Shown here: piece by piece, positions 1 to 10,780 of the stretch
How the letters are laid out: the number at the start of each line of letters is the position of its first letter
Numbering within the stretch: the first letter of the stretch is position 1
From: Chenopodium formosanum
Taxonomy: Eukaryota > Streptophyta > Magnoliopsida > Caryophyllales > Amaranthaceae
Assembly (NCBI GenBank): GCA_024500155.1
Contig: CM044875.1
Span: 16,763,203-16,827,202, forward strand
Reading direction: 5' to 3'
DNA: 64,000 nucleotides
Notes under the pieces: generated by a model
What the model was told of the DNA's origin: nothing
Database searches by the model: none
What the model saw: the letters and a program-made list of their open reading frames with translations, nothing else
Made by a program: the position numbers and the translations under genes

Positions 1-969
1 TACACCTTAATATCTCATACCGGCCTTAAAGCACATTCCTTAAAATAATTGCAACATTTCTAAATGATCTAACACAATTATTTTGAAGGGGAAAGAGAAT
101 GATTATAAACGTACAATTATGGATTACACCCTTCTTTTCTTTCTTTTACTAACTATTGCATCACCACCTACAATTCAACAATCTTGTTTTTTTTTTGGGT
201 CCATACATACTTCCTCGGTTTATTAATCTTTTTTCAATAAATTCTCATAAAAAATTATTAATTCATACACACCTTTCATTGAACATTATCCTATCATTTA
301 TATCTTGAATTTTTAATAATTTTGCTTTAAAAATTATTATTTCATAAATAAAATTTAAAAAGAATCTATATAGATTTATAAATGCAATATATTTCAAATT
401 ACAATCATAACCTCGGTACACAATCAATAAAACATCAAATTAAAACAATTTAAGAACGAACTTTAGTTCAACCTCTTTTATGCAAAGCCCAAACTTTTTG
501 CCAAGCAGGCCTAGCCAAGATATCCTTACACCAAGCGCTAACATGAGGGCGTTCATCGATCAATTGCTTCACTTTTGTACGCATCATGTAATTAAGTGAA
601 GGCAAATGATGAAGATCAGCCAATGTGAAACATTCACCAGCTAGATACTTCGACGTTGCCAAACGAGCTTCATAAACGTCGAGAATCTTAGCAAACTTAG
701 GTTCATTCTCCTCAACAATCGCGTTGTCTGTTTCCTTCCCGAAATAAACCTTGTAAAGAAGCTCATGAATGAGTTTACTGACTATAGGATCGAATTGGTG
801 AGCCTCGACTTCCATCCACACTGCCATGTTTGCCATTTGGTTTTTGTCTTTGTTTATAAGAGAAGCTCCTTTACCTTCGTAGGTGTGTGCTATGTATTTT
901 GTAATTGCCCTTGATTCTGTTTAATGTTAGTGAAGTTTTAATCAAAATTACATAAATAACATAACCTTA

Positions 970-1095
970 AGCCTGTTTTGATTTACTGAACTGAACTGAA
1001 TATTTTATGAGAGAAGGAAATTAGGATCTGAAGTAAACTGATTGGGGCTGAACTGAACTTAACTGAATTGAAAATAAGCTGAAGAGAACAGACCC
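970..1095. mobile_element. Harbinger-like MITE, CTGAACTGAA family, copy 1
   Basis: A 126-bp element made largely of CTGAACTGAA units, flanked by TTA at 967-969 and 1096-1098. The right end reads gaacagaccc, the complement of the family terminus GGGTCTGTTC; the left end is mutated (agcctgtttt). The 3-bp TTA target duplication and GGG(T/C)CTGTTC ends fit a non-autonomous PIF/Harbinger (Tourist-like) element. It lies in intron 2 of GSTF-A. Confidence 0.65.
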
Positions 1096-1672
1096 TTAAT
1101 TACAAGATCACAATAATACCATTGTGCGTTGCTAAATTTAATTAGTGGCAGATCCATAAATTACTCTTAATTGATGCACTATATTGATAGACATATATTT
1201 TTTTAAAAAAAAAATAACAAGGTATTCAATTTGCGTGATTATAATGATAAAAAATAGATATATGTACCTCATACAACTTGAAATAAACTTATTCAACTAC
1301 ACTTGCAATAAAAATATACATGTTGACTTATTTAATTTTATGTTTCGCAAATCAAGAAATTAGGGTGGTGATGAATAAATAAATTAATGTAATTAACTTA
1401 AAGTGCATTATTTCTTACCAAATAGCTTGAGATCTCCATCTTCAAATGCTGGAACTTGACCAAATGGCTAAAACAACAAGACAAAAAGAAGAATTTATAA
1501 AAATGTAAGCTATATATATATATATAATCTACTACGTAAAAGCAAAACAACAACGAGCCTCAAAATTTTATGCATGAAATCTTTGCTGAAGGCCAACTTT
1601 CACATTTACGAATGTCAATGGAGAATCATGAAATAATTAATGCCTATATTGTTTTCTAAATAGTAGAAGGTC

Positions 1673-1840
1673 TTCTTTTTTTTTTTTCTTTCTTTTTCTT
1701 TCGAGGGGAAGTAGAATGACTCTGACGAGACTTACTAGGGCGAGGTGATGAGAATCGATCCCAAGATCTCTTGGAATCGAGAGGAAACTCGAACCACTTG
1801 ATGACTTGAGTTATCCCTCACTCTCACTAATGAGACTCTA
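1673..1840 (-). mobile_element. SINE-like retroposon in intron 1 of GSTF-A
   Basis: Read on the minus strand, this segment has tRNA-promoter-like boxes (ggttcgagttt, ggatcgattct) and ends in an A-rich tail. The tail is visible as T-rich sequence at 1675-1702 on the plus strand. This layout is typical of a tRNA-derived SINE. I did not find a clear target-site duplication, so the ends are approximate. Confidence 0.4.
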
Positions 1841-1997
1841 GATAAATGGAATTACGGGGATTCTTATCTTCAAATAAATACCCTCATTCTACATTATTCT
1901 AAAATTTTATAATATACGGTGGTAATTCCTGTCAAAAATATATATATATACGGTGGTAATTCAAAACACTTTTAACAAGTGAGCCAAGCTTTGCTTA

Positions 1998-2194
1998 GGG
2001 CCTATTCACTTCAGATTAATTTCATTTCAATTCAGCTCTAATCAGTTCAATTCAATTCAGTACAGTTCAGTTCAGCTCCTAATTTTCTTCTCTCATAAAA
2101 TATTCATTTCAACTCTATTCAGTTCAGTTTAGTTCAGTTCAGCTCCAATCAATTCAGTTCAATTCAGCTCACTTCAGTAAATGTGAACAGACCC
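1998..2194. mobile_element. Harbinger-like MITE, CTGAACTGAA family, copy 2
   Basis: A 197-bp element with ends gggcctattc and gaacagaccc, flanked by TTA at 1995-1997 and 2195-2197. The interior is AGTTCAGTTCAGCT repeats and contains the family block ctctcataaaatattca. Orientation is opposite to copies 1 and 4. It lies in intron 1 of GSTF-A. Confidence 0.7.
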
Positions 2195-2953
2195 TTAGTA
2201 ACAATAATTAATTAAATTCAAGGCATAAATATCAAAACATTTGAAAAGGAAATTATATTGAAATATTTTGAGTAATTAATATAGATAAGGTCCATAAGGA
2301 TAATGATATATGCAGCCCTAAGGGCTGCTTATAAGCATTTAATATTCTTCCTTTTTTAGTATTTAGTTGGAAATTTATTGACAATTCACGAGTAAATCGG
2401 TGTAATAAATGTTTATTTATTGTCAATTCTTTTCATTTTTAGCTTATTTTATGTAGCCTTTAGGATTACATATATCTTTTTCCTTAATTAAATACAATTG
2501 ATGCCACATAATAGAGTAATGTGTAACAGATAAATACATAGAATTATGTCAATAAAAGAAATAAAGTAAAAATGCAAAATTTGGAAATACAAATGAAAAG
2601 AAATACTAGTAGTAAGTCGAACATAGCAAAACGGAGATATATGATAAAATGCTTACATTAAGAGAAAGAAAAGGTTCTTGTTTAATAGCACCGGATCTCA
2701 TGTCAACTAGAACCAATTCGTAATCGATCTCCATTTCTTGTAGAGTCGCCAAAACACGAAGGGTGGCACCGTGACTCCGTGAGGGATTCCATGAACCTTG
2801 ATTCCCATGTCTATGCCTTAATACTTTAATTAAATGTACTAGAGAAATGTTGGCAGATGAATGAAGTTGGCTATAAGAGTGGTTAACTCAGAAAAAAATA
2901 AGACAGTTTACTTTGGTTGTTTAGTTGATGAAATTCCATCTATAATGAGTAGA

Positions 2954-2961
2954 TATTTATA
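2954..2961 (-). promoter_or_regulatory. Probable TATA box of GSTF-A
   Basis: TATAAATA on the minus strand, about 146 bp upstream of the GSTF-A start codon. The same box is kept at 6892-6899 in the ruined duplicate, about 100 bp upstream of that copy's ATG. This suggests it belonged to the ancestral promoter. Confidence 0.5.
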
Positions 2962-3657
2962 GTAAGAGCTAAATCAAAATAATATATGTTTAGTGTTTTT
3001 TAGTCAGTGGAAAATTTTGTTATAACACCCTAACAGTCTAATGATGTTGCATTGTGTTTGGGGTTTGGTTTGATTAGTTTTATATGTAGCACGATTAGCA
3101 CGGTATAATACTTATTATTATTAACATACCACGATATTTTGGTATTGACAGTTGACCCTCCATGTGCAATTACTTTGTCAATTATTATTTCTCTTTTCTC
3201 CCTTTTTCGGTATTTTTAAGAAAGAATACACGAATTACAATTATACATACCTAGCTTTTTTAATAATTAATATTGTTGGAGTAAAGAGAGTAAAAATTAT
3301 GTTTCTCGGTTGATTTGTAGCTTTTCTAGAGTATGATCAGTTAATTCCATGAATAAATTGTGGCCTACCAAGTTTGCCAACAGGTAAGTTGTGGAGTAGA
3401 CTTTTTATATGTAGATTCACTATTTGGCTTTCTACTCTTTCTCCTTGATTCCTTATTGATCTTTGGTTATTCTTATGTAACTCTATTGCTCAAGTGGCTG
3501 TTTATTGTGAGTTAAACATCTTCATTATTCTGATTTAATCTCTCATTTGATGGTAACATTTGACTTTTCATACTCCTTGCATTGGCAATATATGGCTTAG
3601 AATCTTTTCAGAAAAAAACATACTAGCTATTACATACACACTATACATATTAAATTA

Positions 3658-3759
<102 letters not shown>

Positions 3760-4084
3760 CAACCACCAACCCCCTCCCCTTTCATTTTCATACATGGCCT
3801 CAAAAGTTGTCTTCATGTAAACCAATTCAAGTCAACTAAATACAAATTGTTTCATGGCTTGGCCTATTGTCGTGGTTTACATGATTGTGCATTTGTGCTA
3901 AGATTTACCTATTAATATTTCATACCTTAGGGCATTTCTGTAAATCACATATCATATACAATTGTATCATTTTTAAATGATGATCTTACACAATTAGTAA
4001 GAATGGCAAAAGAGAGTGATAAATGGACAATTACAAATTAATTATACAATACTTTTTTTTTCATTAAATTCATACATACTTCCT

Positions 4085-4206
4085 CCGTTTCTTAATTTTT
4101 TTTTCGAAAAAATGAAGATAGGGTTGGTGTGGTTTTCCCTCGGTCTGTCTCACCGTAGTTTTTTTAATCTGTCTTTTTCTTTGGGGCCTAGCCTCTCGTC
4201 TACACC

Positions 4207-4251
<45 letters not shown>

Positions 4252-4260
4252 ACGCAATAC
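4085..4260 (+). repeat. Short poly(A)-ended insertion in the duplicate locus
   Basis: About 110 bp of sequence absent from the GSTF-A locus ends in a run of about 40 A residues (4207-4248). A similar segment (caatactttttttt followed by ttcatacatactt) occurs on both sides. It could be a short retroposon, but no promoter boxes are clear. Any reading frame through the poly(A) is an artefact. Confidence 0.35.
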
Positions 4261-4305
4261 TTTTTTTCATACATACTTCATCCATTTATTAATCATTATT
4301 TTTTT

Positions 4306-5530
4306 GGAAAAATGGAAAAGAAAAATCCAACCTTTGCACTTTTCCTCCTAAAAATCCAACCTTCATTTTATTCCTAAAAAATCCAACCTTTATACTCCAC
4401 TTTCTCCAACAGATCCATTTTACCTGTGACCTGATAAACAGGTTAAAAAGATTTTTTTTTATTCTCTCATTTTTCCCTTTTCACTCCTCTTCTTTCTTTC
4501 ACCTCCTCAAACACTGAAAGCACCAACCCCACCTCCGTCACCACCACTCATCACTGTCGTTTCTGTCTCCTCTCCTCCCCTCCCTCACTCTCATTCTCCC
4601 TCTTTATCTCTCTCTCACCTCCTCCTCCATGGATCAACCCTCACCCAACCCAAATCCCCAACCTCACCACTCAACTAACTCATCAAAAATCTCCAATCAT
4701 CGACGATCTCCAATTTATGTTCACCACCACGGCACCACGCAACACCACTTCCTCCTCCTCCGAAACCACCATCACAACATGGACAACCGCCTCCTCCTCC
4801 CACCACCACAACCCTCCCTCTCTCTATCCTCTGCCCTCGCTGGTTCGCGATCCAACAGATCCAAAACCTCAATCACTTTCGAGTTGAGGTGGTGGTGAAC
4901 ATAAATTACTAATTTTGATTATGGAGGTGAATGTGGTGGTGTTGATGAGGTGGTGATTATGGAGGGGGTGGTGATAATTGTGCGATTTTGGGGGTTGAGC
5001 AGGGGCTGTGACTGGTTTTGGAGTTGCACGGCTGGGCGTTTGGGAGTTGGGGGCTGGGCGGTTTGCGGGTTTCGGGTTTGGAGTTGGTGGCTGTGCATTT
5101 TTAGGGGTTGAGCAGGGGATGTGGCTGGGTGATTTGGAATTGCGGGGCTGGGCGGTTTGCAGGGTTTGGGTTTGGAGTTGGTGGCTAGGCGTTTTTGTTG
5201 GTGGCTGGGCGTGTGTGTTGGTGGTTGGGGTTGCGTGGTTCCAATGGGCGGTGGGGATGGGTTGGTCAGGGAAGGGAAGAAGGGTGGGGTTGGTTTTCTG
5301 AATTTTTTTGTTTTTTTTTCTTTTTCTTATTTTTTTTTTAATAATTAAATAAATAATTAACCTATTAATAGCTGACACGTGGCATATAACTTACAAAAAC
5401 CAGTCATCAACAGGTAATGGATCTGTTGGAAAAGGTGGGGTATAAAGGTTGGATTTTTGAGGAATAAAATGAAGGTTGGATTTTTAAGAGAAAAAAGTGC
5501 AAATGTTGGATTTTTTTGTTCCATTATTCC
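4306..5530. mobile_element. Non-autonomous Mutator-like element with long TIRs
   Basis: Terminal inverted repeats of roughly 125 bp (about 4306-4435 and 5400-5530) share blocks such as AAAAATCCAACCTT and CCAACAGATCCATT. The outermost bases are GGAA and TTCC. A perfect 9-bp target duplication, TATTTTTTT, flanks the element at 4297-4305 and 5531-5539; 9 bp is the Mutator signature. The interior has a C-rich left half with short frames and a G-rich right half carrying an imperfect repeat of about 105 bp (5000-5210). A further inverted repeat, ATTTATGTTCACCACCAC, lies at about 4714-4731 and 4888-4905. No transposase is encoded. The open frames inside look like consequences of base bias. Confidence 0.8.
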
Positions 5531-5762
5531 TATTTTTTTTTTTTTAATAATTTTGCATACAAAATTATTAATTCATACATAGCTTTCGCTGAACATACAA
5601 TGCCATATAGGTTATATACTTTTAATAGTTTTGCATAAAAAATAATTAATTCATACATATAAATTACAAAAAAAAAAAAATCAAATTATTTTGTTAATGA
5701 TATAGATTTCAACTCACAACCTCAACCTCGGTACACAATTAGTAAATACCAACTTAAAATAA

Positions 5763-5856
5763 TTTAAAAACATTAGTTCAACCTCTTTTCTTGCAAAGCT
5801 CAAACCTTTTCCCAAGCAGGCCTAGCCAAGATATTCTTACACCAAGCACTAAAATG
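5763..5856 (-). pseudogene. GST exon 3 remnant (3' end only)
   Basis: Matches the last 80-90 bases of GSTF-A exon 3 and its stop region (464-550), including the complement of the W-x-K-D-I-L-A-R-P-A-W coding stretch. Similarity ends at about 5856, just before a Harbinger MITE. The rest of exon 3 and exon 2 are absent. Confidence 0.75.
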
Positions 5857-5864
5857 AGCAATAA

Positions 5865-6066
5865 GAGTCTGTTCTTTTTAGCTTATTTTCAGTTCAATGC
5901 AGTTCATTTTATTTCAGTTCAGTTAAGCTTCAATCAGTCCAGTTCAGTTCCTAATTTCCTTCTCTCATAAAATATTCAGTTCAGTTCAGCTCACTTCAGC
6001 TCCAATCAATTCTGTTCAGTTCAATTCAATGTAGTTTTGCTCATTTCAGTAAATCGGAATAGGCCC
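5865..6066. mobile_element. Harbinger-like MITE, CTGAACTGAA family, copy 3
   Basis: A 202-bp element with ends gagtctgttc and gaataggccc and the same TTCAGTTCAGCT interior as copies 1, 2 and 4. The flank is TAA on the left; the right flank (AAA) is degraded. It abuts the truncated GST exon 3 remnant. Confidence 0.6.
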
Positions 6067-6109
6067 AAAGTCTATTGTGCACCCTGGTGCATCTAGAGTG
6101 CTGGACCAC

Positions 6110-6400
6110 AGGCGATTGTTCAGATTTTTTTACTAAATATTCAAAAGTATAGGCGTGGTGCAGTGTTTGGATTTTTTTTTTTTTTTTTTTTTTTTTAACT
6201 AAATGTTCAAATTTTTAAATTGTTTAGATTTTTTACTAAATGTTTAAAAGTATAGGCGTGGTACATTGCAATTGTTCAGATATTTTTACTAAATGTTCAA
6301 AATTTTCGATATTCTGATTTTTTAACTAAATGTTCAAATTTTGCAATTGTTCAGATTTTTTTACTAAATGTTCAAAAGTATAGGTGTGGTATTCAACAAA
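6110..6400. repeat. Degenerate tandem repeat (about 65-75 bp unit)
   Basis: Roughly four imperfect copies of a unit containing attgttcagatttttt, actaaatgttcaaaa and gtataggcgtggt. One copy carries a T run (6173-6196). With the next array, it occupies the place where the middle of the duplicated GST gene should be. Confidence 0.65.
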
Positions 6401-6401
6401 T

Positions 6402-6740
6402 TGAACATACAAATTAATGAGAACAATCAAATTAAGCGATCAAATTGATGAGAACAATTAAAATAATCAGGTAATCGATCATAATAGATTACAAATTGAA
6501 ATCGATCGAATTAACTTCAACAAATTCAATTGATATTAGAACAATGATTTCATCCACAAATTCATCTCAAAATAAAAAAAATACATACAAATTAATGAGA
6601 ACAATCAAGTTAATGAGAACAATAAAAACAATCAGGTAATCGATCATAATCGTCTACGAATTGAAATCGATCAAATTAGCTTCTACAAATTCAATTGATA
6701 TTAAAACAATGACTCCATCCACAAATACATCTCAAAATCA
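6402..6740. repeat. Tandem duplication, about 170-bp unit
   Basis: Two adjacent copies, about 6402-6570 and 6580-6740, share blocks such as caaattaatgagaacaatca, caggtaatcgatcataat and caattgatatta. The second copy joins directly to the truncated exon 1 remnant. Confidence 0.75.
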
Positions 6741-6765
6741 AAAAATAAATTAACCTTGATTCCTA

Positions 6766-7035
6766 TAGGGATTCCATGAACCTTGATTCCCATGGCTATG
6801 CCTTAAGCTATAAGAGTGGCTAGCTAAGAAAAAAATAAGACAGTTTACTTTACTTCTTTAGTTGATGAAATGTCATCTGTTATAAGTAGATTATTTATAG
6901 TAAGAGCATAATCGAAACAAAGTTTGTTTAGTATTTTTTAAACGGTGAAGATTTTAATTACAACAACCTTGTCACCTCTGTAATGATGTTGTATTGCGTC
7001 TGGGGTTTGGTTTGATGAATTTTATATGTAGCAAA
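6766..7035 (-). pseudogene. GST exon 1 start and promoter remnant
   Basis: On the minus strand this retains a start codon at 6793, the codons for MGIKVHGIP and about 240 bp of upstream sequence with the TATA box at 6892-6899. All of it matches GSTF-A 2785-3090. Similarity stops after nine codons, so no enzyme can be made. It marks the 5' end of the ruined duplicate. Confidence 0.8.
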
Positions 7036-7043
7036 TAGTTGAC

Positions 7044-7778
7044 CAGGCTCGTCTTAGAGCATGTTTTTATGATACACAGAACAGGGCACTCAAAATTGAG
7101 GGTCCAAATTTCGTTGGTTCAAGTAATAAAAAAATAATAATAAAAAAAAAAAAGTAAATATCTCATTTTTATCATATTCCCGTAAAATAAGGCCACCATT
7201 TCCAAAACTATATCCAAACTCTTGAGATTCTTTCTTCTCCAAATTTAAGACTTTGATTTTAGTTTTTAAATTCCCAATTAAAATTAAACACTCTTTTTTT
7301 TTTTTATCTCTCTTAAATGTCTAATTCCCTTAATTGTACCCAACTACCACTATTTTTTAGGCAAACTTTAAGCAACAATTTATCCTCAAATATAATATTC
7401 GATTTTGATTCACATTAACTGTCAATTTATTTTAAGATTATACCTTTTCTCAAAAGAAAAATATTTTAAGATTATACCAGTATTAAATACTTTTATACCC
7501 ACAAAATATAGTCAATTAGAATCTTTGCACCAAAAATAAAAAAACAATTACAATCTTTTTTCAACTATAATTCGGTTCAATCCACAAGTTCTTTTGCCAA
7601 GAATTCTTCCATTAGAGTTTGTAGACTTGGAGCTATGGTCTTTGCAGCTTTTTTTTTTTTTTTTTTGAAGTATAATAATAATGCTTTTTACCTTTATTTA
7701 AAAACGGTTCTTTAAAACTTATAGGGGCCTATTTTTTGTAATTAGAACAAGGCCTCCAAATTGTCGGAGACGGCCCTG
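7044..7778. mobile_element. hAT-like non-autonomous element
   Basis: Comparison with GSTF-A flanking sequence at 3139-3160 shows a 735-bp insertion with hAT-type ends (left caggctcgtctt; right agacggccctg). The imperfect 8-bp duplication is TAGTTGAC (7036-7043) and CAGTGGAC (7779-7786); the uninterrupted copy reads CAGTTGAC. No transposase frame is visible. Confidence 0.6.
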
Positions 7779-7799
7779 CAGTGGACTCTCTATGTGCAA

Positions 7800-8042
7800 A
7801 TACTTTGTCAATTATTATTTCCCTTTTCTCCTTGCTTCCCCCCTTTCTTTTAGGAATGATACATCACAATTTTCTTCCTCTCATATTCAGTACTTTTCAC
7901 TTAACTATTAACCTCATTGTCTTTCTTTTACAATTTTTTAATACTGCAACTACTCTCTTACCACTTATTTATATAAGTCATTTAAATTGCCTAAAACTAT
8001 GTATCAGTCAAAGTGTAACACTTATTAAGACGCAAAAGGAGT
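7800..8042. repeat. Degenerate MITE-like repeat, related to 57124-57440
   Basis: The right end (cctaaaactatgtatcagtc, then aaagtgtaacacttatt) resembles 57400-57440. The left part resembles the flank of GSTF-A. This looks like an old Stowaway-type element. The short open frame here is not a gene. Confidence 0.3.
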
Positions 8043-8319
8043 AGCTTCTTTGTAAATAATTCTGGATTGATCTAATAATTAAAGTTGTTGGAGGAGGAAT
8101 GGCTTGATTGACTTTGTCCATCAATATATGAATCTTCCGTGGGCTAATTGGGTGATCGGTGAGCTGATTCAAAATAAGCTCATTTTCAATATGATGCTTG
8201 AAGGAGATTTTTCATTAACTGATTCAAGTATTTCAAAGTAAAGTGACAATTATATACCCTCAATAAATGACAAGGGGTGATCGAAAAGGTTTTCCCATCC
8301 AAATAATCATTAACTAATA

Positions 8320-8561
8320 CTCTCTCTATCCCTATATGACTATGCACGGTCTTCAAGACACGTTTTAAAACGTTTATATCTTTATTTTCATACACGTAAA
8401 AATTATAAAATTGTGATTTTAATAAAATATACAATGAGACGAATCTAACAATACCACTCATGACTATATTATCTTTTATATATTAACGGTAATTTATGGT
8501 CAAAGTTTTTAAAGTTTGACCCCAAAATGACAATGAGGCAAAAATAAAGGGACGGTGGGAG
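8320..8561. mobile_element. Stowaway MITE
   Basis: A 242-bp element with inverted ends ctctctctatccc and gggacggtgggag, flanked by TA at 8318-8319 and 8562-8563. TA target duplications and CTCCCTCCGTCCC-like ends define the Tc1/mariner Stowaway family. Confidence 0.8.
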
Positions 8562-8926
8562 TATGCCTCAGCTTTATAAGACCCAAACTTATACTAATCC
8601 AGAAATTGGTTTGACGGTTGACCACACTGTAACTAAAATAAAAAATAATCAACTAACAATTACACGTTTGAATATAATATCAAAAAATTGATTCTATTTT
8701 CACATGGATTTCTTACGTGTCAAAATAATTGCAACATTTGACTTTCACATCCTTCTACTATTGCACAACTTAGGCTATTAATATCTCGGATTTATATAAA
8801 CACTAATCTCATGAGATCTTACATAGTTATTATTTTGGCTATATATTGGTGAGGATTTAAGATCATCAAAACAATTTTATTTTTTTTAGTTTGAAACTAA
8901 TTACAGAGTAATTTGGAACAATGGAA

Positions 8927-8928
<2 letters not shown>

Positions 8929-8999
<71 letters not shown>
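8929..8999. repeat. (AT)n microsatellite
   Basis: About 35 AT units, shortly downstream of the GSTF-B stop codon (minus strand). Confidence 0.97.
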
Positions 9000-9000
<1 letters not shown>

Positions 9001-9169
9001 CATCACTCAGGGCAATAAGTACTCTTATTAATTAAAGTGATAAAGCTGGAATACAGAAATTCAATAGCAAAATTATAAAATCAGAACATTACAAACATTA
9101 CAAACAATACAAACAAACAAGGTAACAAACACAAAATACTGGCTTGGTTGATCTTGACCTTAAGGTTGC

Positions 9170-10448
9170 TTAAGCTTGGCTTTGCAAGGCTACTGTCTTA
9201 ACCCAAGCTGGCCTAGCCAAGATATCAGTGCACCAAGCACTCACATGAGGGCGTTCGTCGAAAATCTTCTTAACTTGGGTGCCCATTAGAAAATGAAGTT
9301 GAGGCAAGTGATGAAGATCAGCCAAGGAGAAAGTCTCACAACACATGTACTTGGACTGACCTAAATGAGCCTCATAAACATCAAGGACCTTAGCCAACTT
9401 AGCCTCGTTCTCCTCGACTATAGCCGTGTCAATTTCCATGCCAAACATGCCCTTGAACACAAGCTCCCACATGAGTTTGCTGGCTGGTGGGTCGAATTGG
9501 TGAGCCTCAACCTCCATCCATACGGCTTGAGTCGCCTTTTGCTTCATGTCCTCACATACCAATGCAGTGCCGTTGCTTCCATAGGTGTATGCAATGTATT
9601 TTGTAATTGCTCTTGATTCTATTTGATATGAAAACAATTCTCATTATAAATGTTCCTATTTATCAATATGAGTTTTGAATAATGCATATTATTGATAGTT
9701 ATTGATTATTGGTATTGATGCAAATAAAAAAATTATCTCTCATTAACAAGATTAAGTGAACTAAACAGGGCTTTATTAGTTAGATATACACGAGTTGACT
9801 TACCAAAAAGCTGGAGATCGTCATCTTCAAAAGCTGGTACTTGACCAAATGGCTGAAATTATATGGTAAGACAAATGAATTAGGAATTTTACATAATTAA
9901 CTTAGAATCACTAGAATGATTATCAATAGCACCCGGTCGTAATCTACTTTTGAGGTGAATATTTGATCAAAATGTACGTTGACCCATAAAGTTCAACTAT
10001 ATCAACATATATTTGACTACAATACATTATGGTCAATTATTGATCAATGAAACAATCATTGTCAACTATTGTGTACTCTAATCCAAGTAATGCTATAACT
10101 AATAACATACATTATTTAAAATCTCAAGGTTATAATTGTATCTATTAATGAGATGACAGATTTTTAATATACGTATTTTTATCACCAAGATGTTAGAAAA
10201 TGATTTTGAAATTGAAATTAAATAACCAAAACATAACAACATTAATCAAAAAGAGTAGCACAAGTTAACAATTAACAAATGATGTTAAGTGATAAACTTA
10301 CATTAAGGGCGACAAAAGGTTGTTGCTTGTGAGCACCAACACTCATGTCGACGTGAACAAATTCAAAATCAAGCTCCTTTTCATTAGCAGCAGCCACGAC
10401 ACGAAGGGTGGCGCCGGAGAAGGGGCTACCATGAATCTTGATCCCCAT
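9170..10448 (-). CDS. GSTF: Phi-class glutathione S-transferase (GSTF-B), intact
   Basis: Three exons: 10448-10302 (147 nt), 9852-9804 (49 nt) and 9618-9170 (449 nt). They join in frame to a 214-residue protein, the normal phi-class length. It should catalyse glutathione conjugation in the cytosol. The N-terminal thioredoxin-like domain (residues 1-80) starts MGIKIHGSPFSGATLR with the expected catalytic Ser11. PFGQVPAFEDD (50-60) holds the cis-proline region, and ESRAI (66-70) supplies glutathione contacts Glu66/Ser67. The helical C-terminal domain includes WMEVEAHQFDP and LADLHHLP. All splice sites are GT-AG. The start is the first ATG, with a TATA box about 130 bp upstream. It is the closest complete relative of the broken GSTF-A. 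The substrate cannot be told from sequence. Confidence 0.93.
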
Positions 10449-10577
10449 GGCTTATCTTAGACTAGTAATAGTTGAAGGAAAGATAGAGAAATTAAGGAGA
10501 AGATAGAAATAATTGAGACAACAAATGAAGGAGATGATGATAGAGGGTTGCTAAGAAATGCTACAATTCGAGGTAGA

Positions 10578-10584
10578 ATTTATA
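10578..10584 (-). promoter_or_regulatory. Probable TATA box of GSTF-B
   Basis: TATAAAT on the minus strand, about 130 bp upstream of the GSTF-B start codon. This implies a 5' untranslated region of roughly 100 nt. Confidence 0.5.
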
Positions 10585-10780
10585 AGACATGCAAGTCACT
10601 AATTAAATAGATTCCACAATTGTTTAATATAGCTTTTTGTTGAATGTGTAAGTCGATTTATACATGATTGACAAGGAACAAACTAGGGGAGTGCACATCT
10701 TGACTACGTTCATTTTCGTTGACTTTTGAATTAATCCAAGTGAGGAAAAAAAAAAGGTTTATTTCCCTTCCTTTTTTTTG

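Larger units (their letters stand above)
468..2808 (-). pseudogene. GSTF: Phi-class glutathione S-transferase, exon 1 frameshifted (GSTF-A)
   Basis: The gene has three exons: exon 1 at 2808-2657, exon 2 at 1467-1419 (49 nt) and exon 3 at 916-468. All introns are GT-AG and the layout matches GSTF-B. Phi GSTs are cytosolic enzymes that conjugate glutathione to electrophiles or carry flavonoids. Exon 2 reads PFGQVPAFEDGDLKLF; exon 3 starts with the glutathione-binding ESRAI and ends HKRG. Exon 3 is fully open and includes WMEVEAHQFDP and LADLHHLP. Exon 1 is 152 nt instead of the family's 147 nt. After MGIKVHGIP the frame shifts, and the LRVLATLQE and DYELVLVDM segments lie in another frame. The shift hits residues 9-14, where the catalytic serine (Ser11 in GSTF-B) should be. 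No alternative in-frame ATG was found upstream. A recent pseudogene is likely; a sequence error is possible. Confidence 0.82.
3918..7870 (-). repeat. Ruined tandem duplicate of the GSTF-A locus
   Basis: Collinear pieces match the GSTF-A locus: 3920-4090 matches 1-220, 5570-5860 matches 240-550 (3' flank and exon 3 end), 6766-7035 matches 2780-3090 (start codon and promoter), and 7787-7850 matches 3150-3210. The breaks are filled by a Mutator-like element (4306-5530), a Harbinger MITE (5865-6066), tandem repeats (6110-6740) and a hAT element (7044-7778). It is therefore an old segmental duplication of the whole gene that later lost its coding middle. Confidence 0.75.

Noticed and set aside
4869..5378. 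169-residue frame rich in Pro, Thr and Asn (minus strand)
   Set aside because: Lies wholly inside the Mutator-like element in strongly G-skewed DNA; the frame is explained by base bias.
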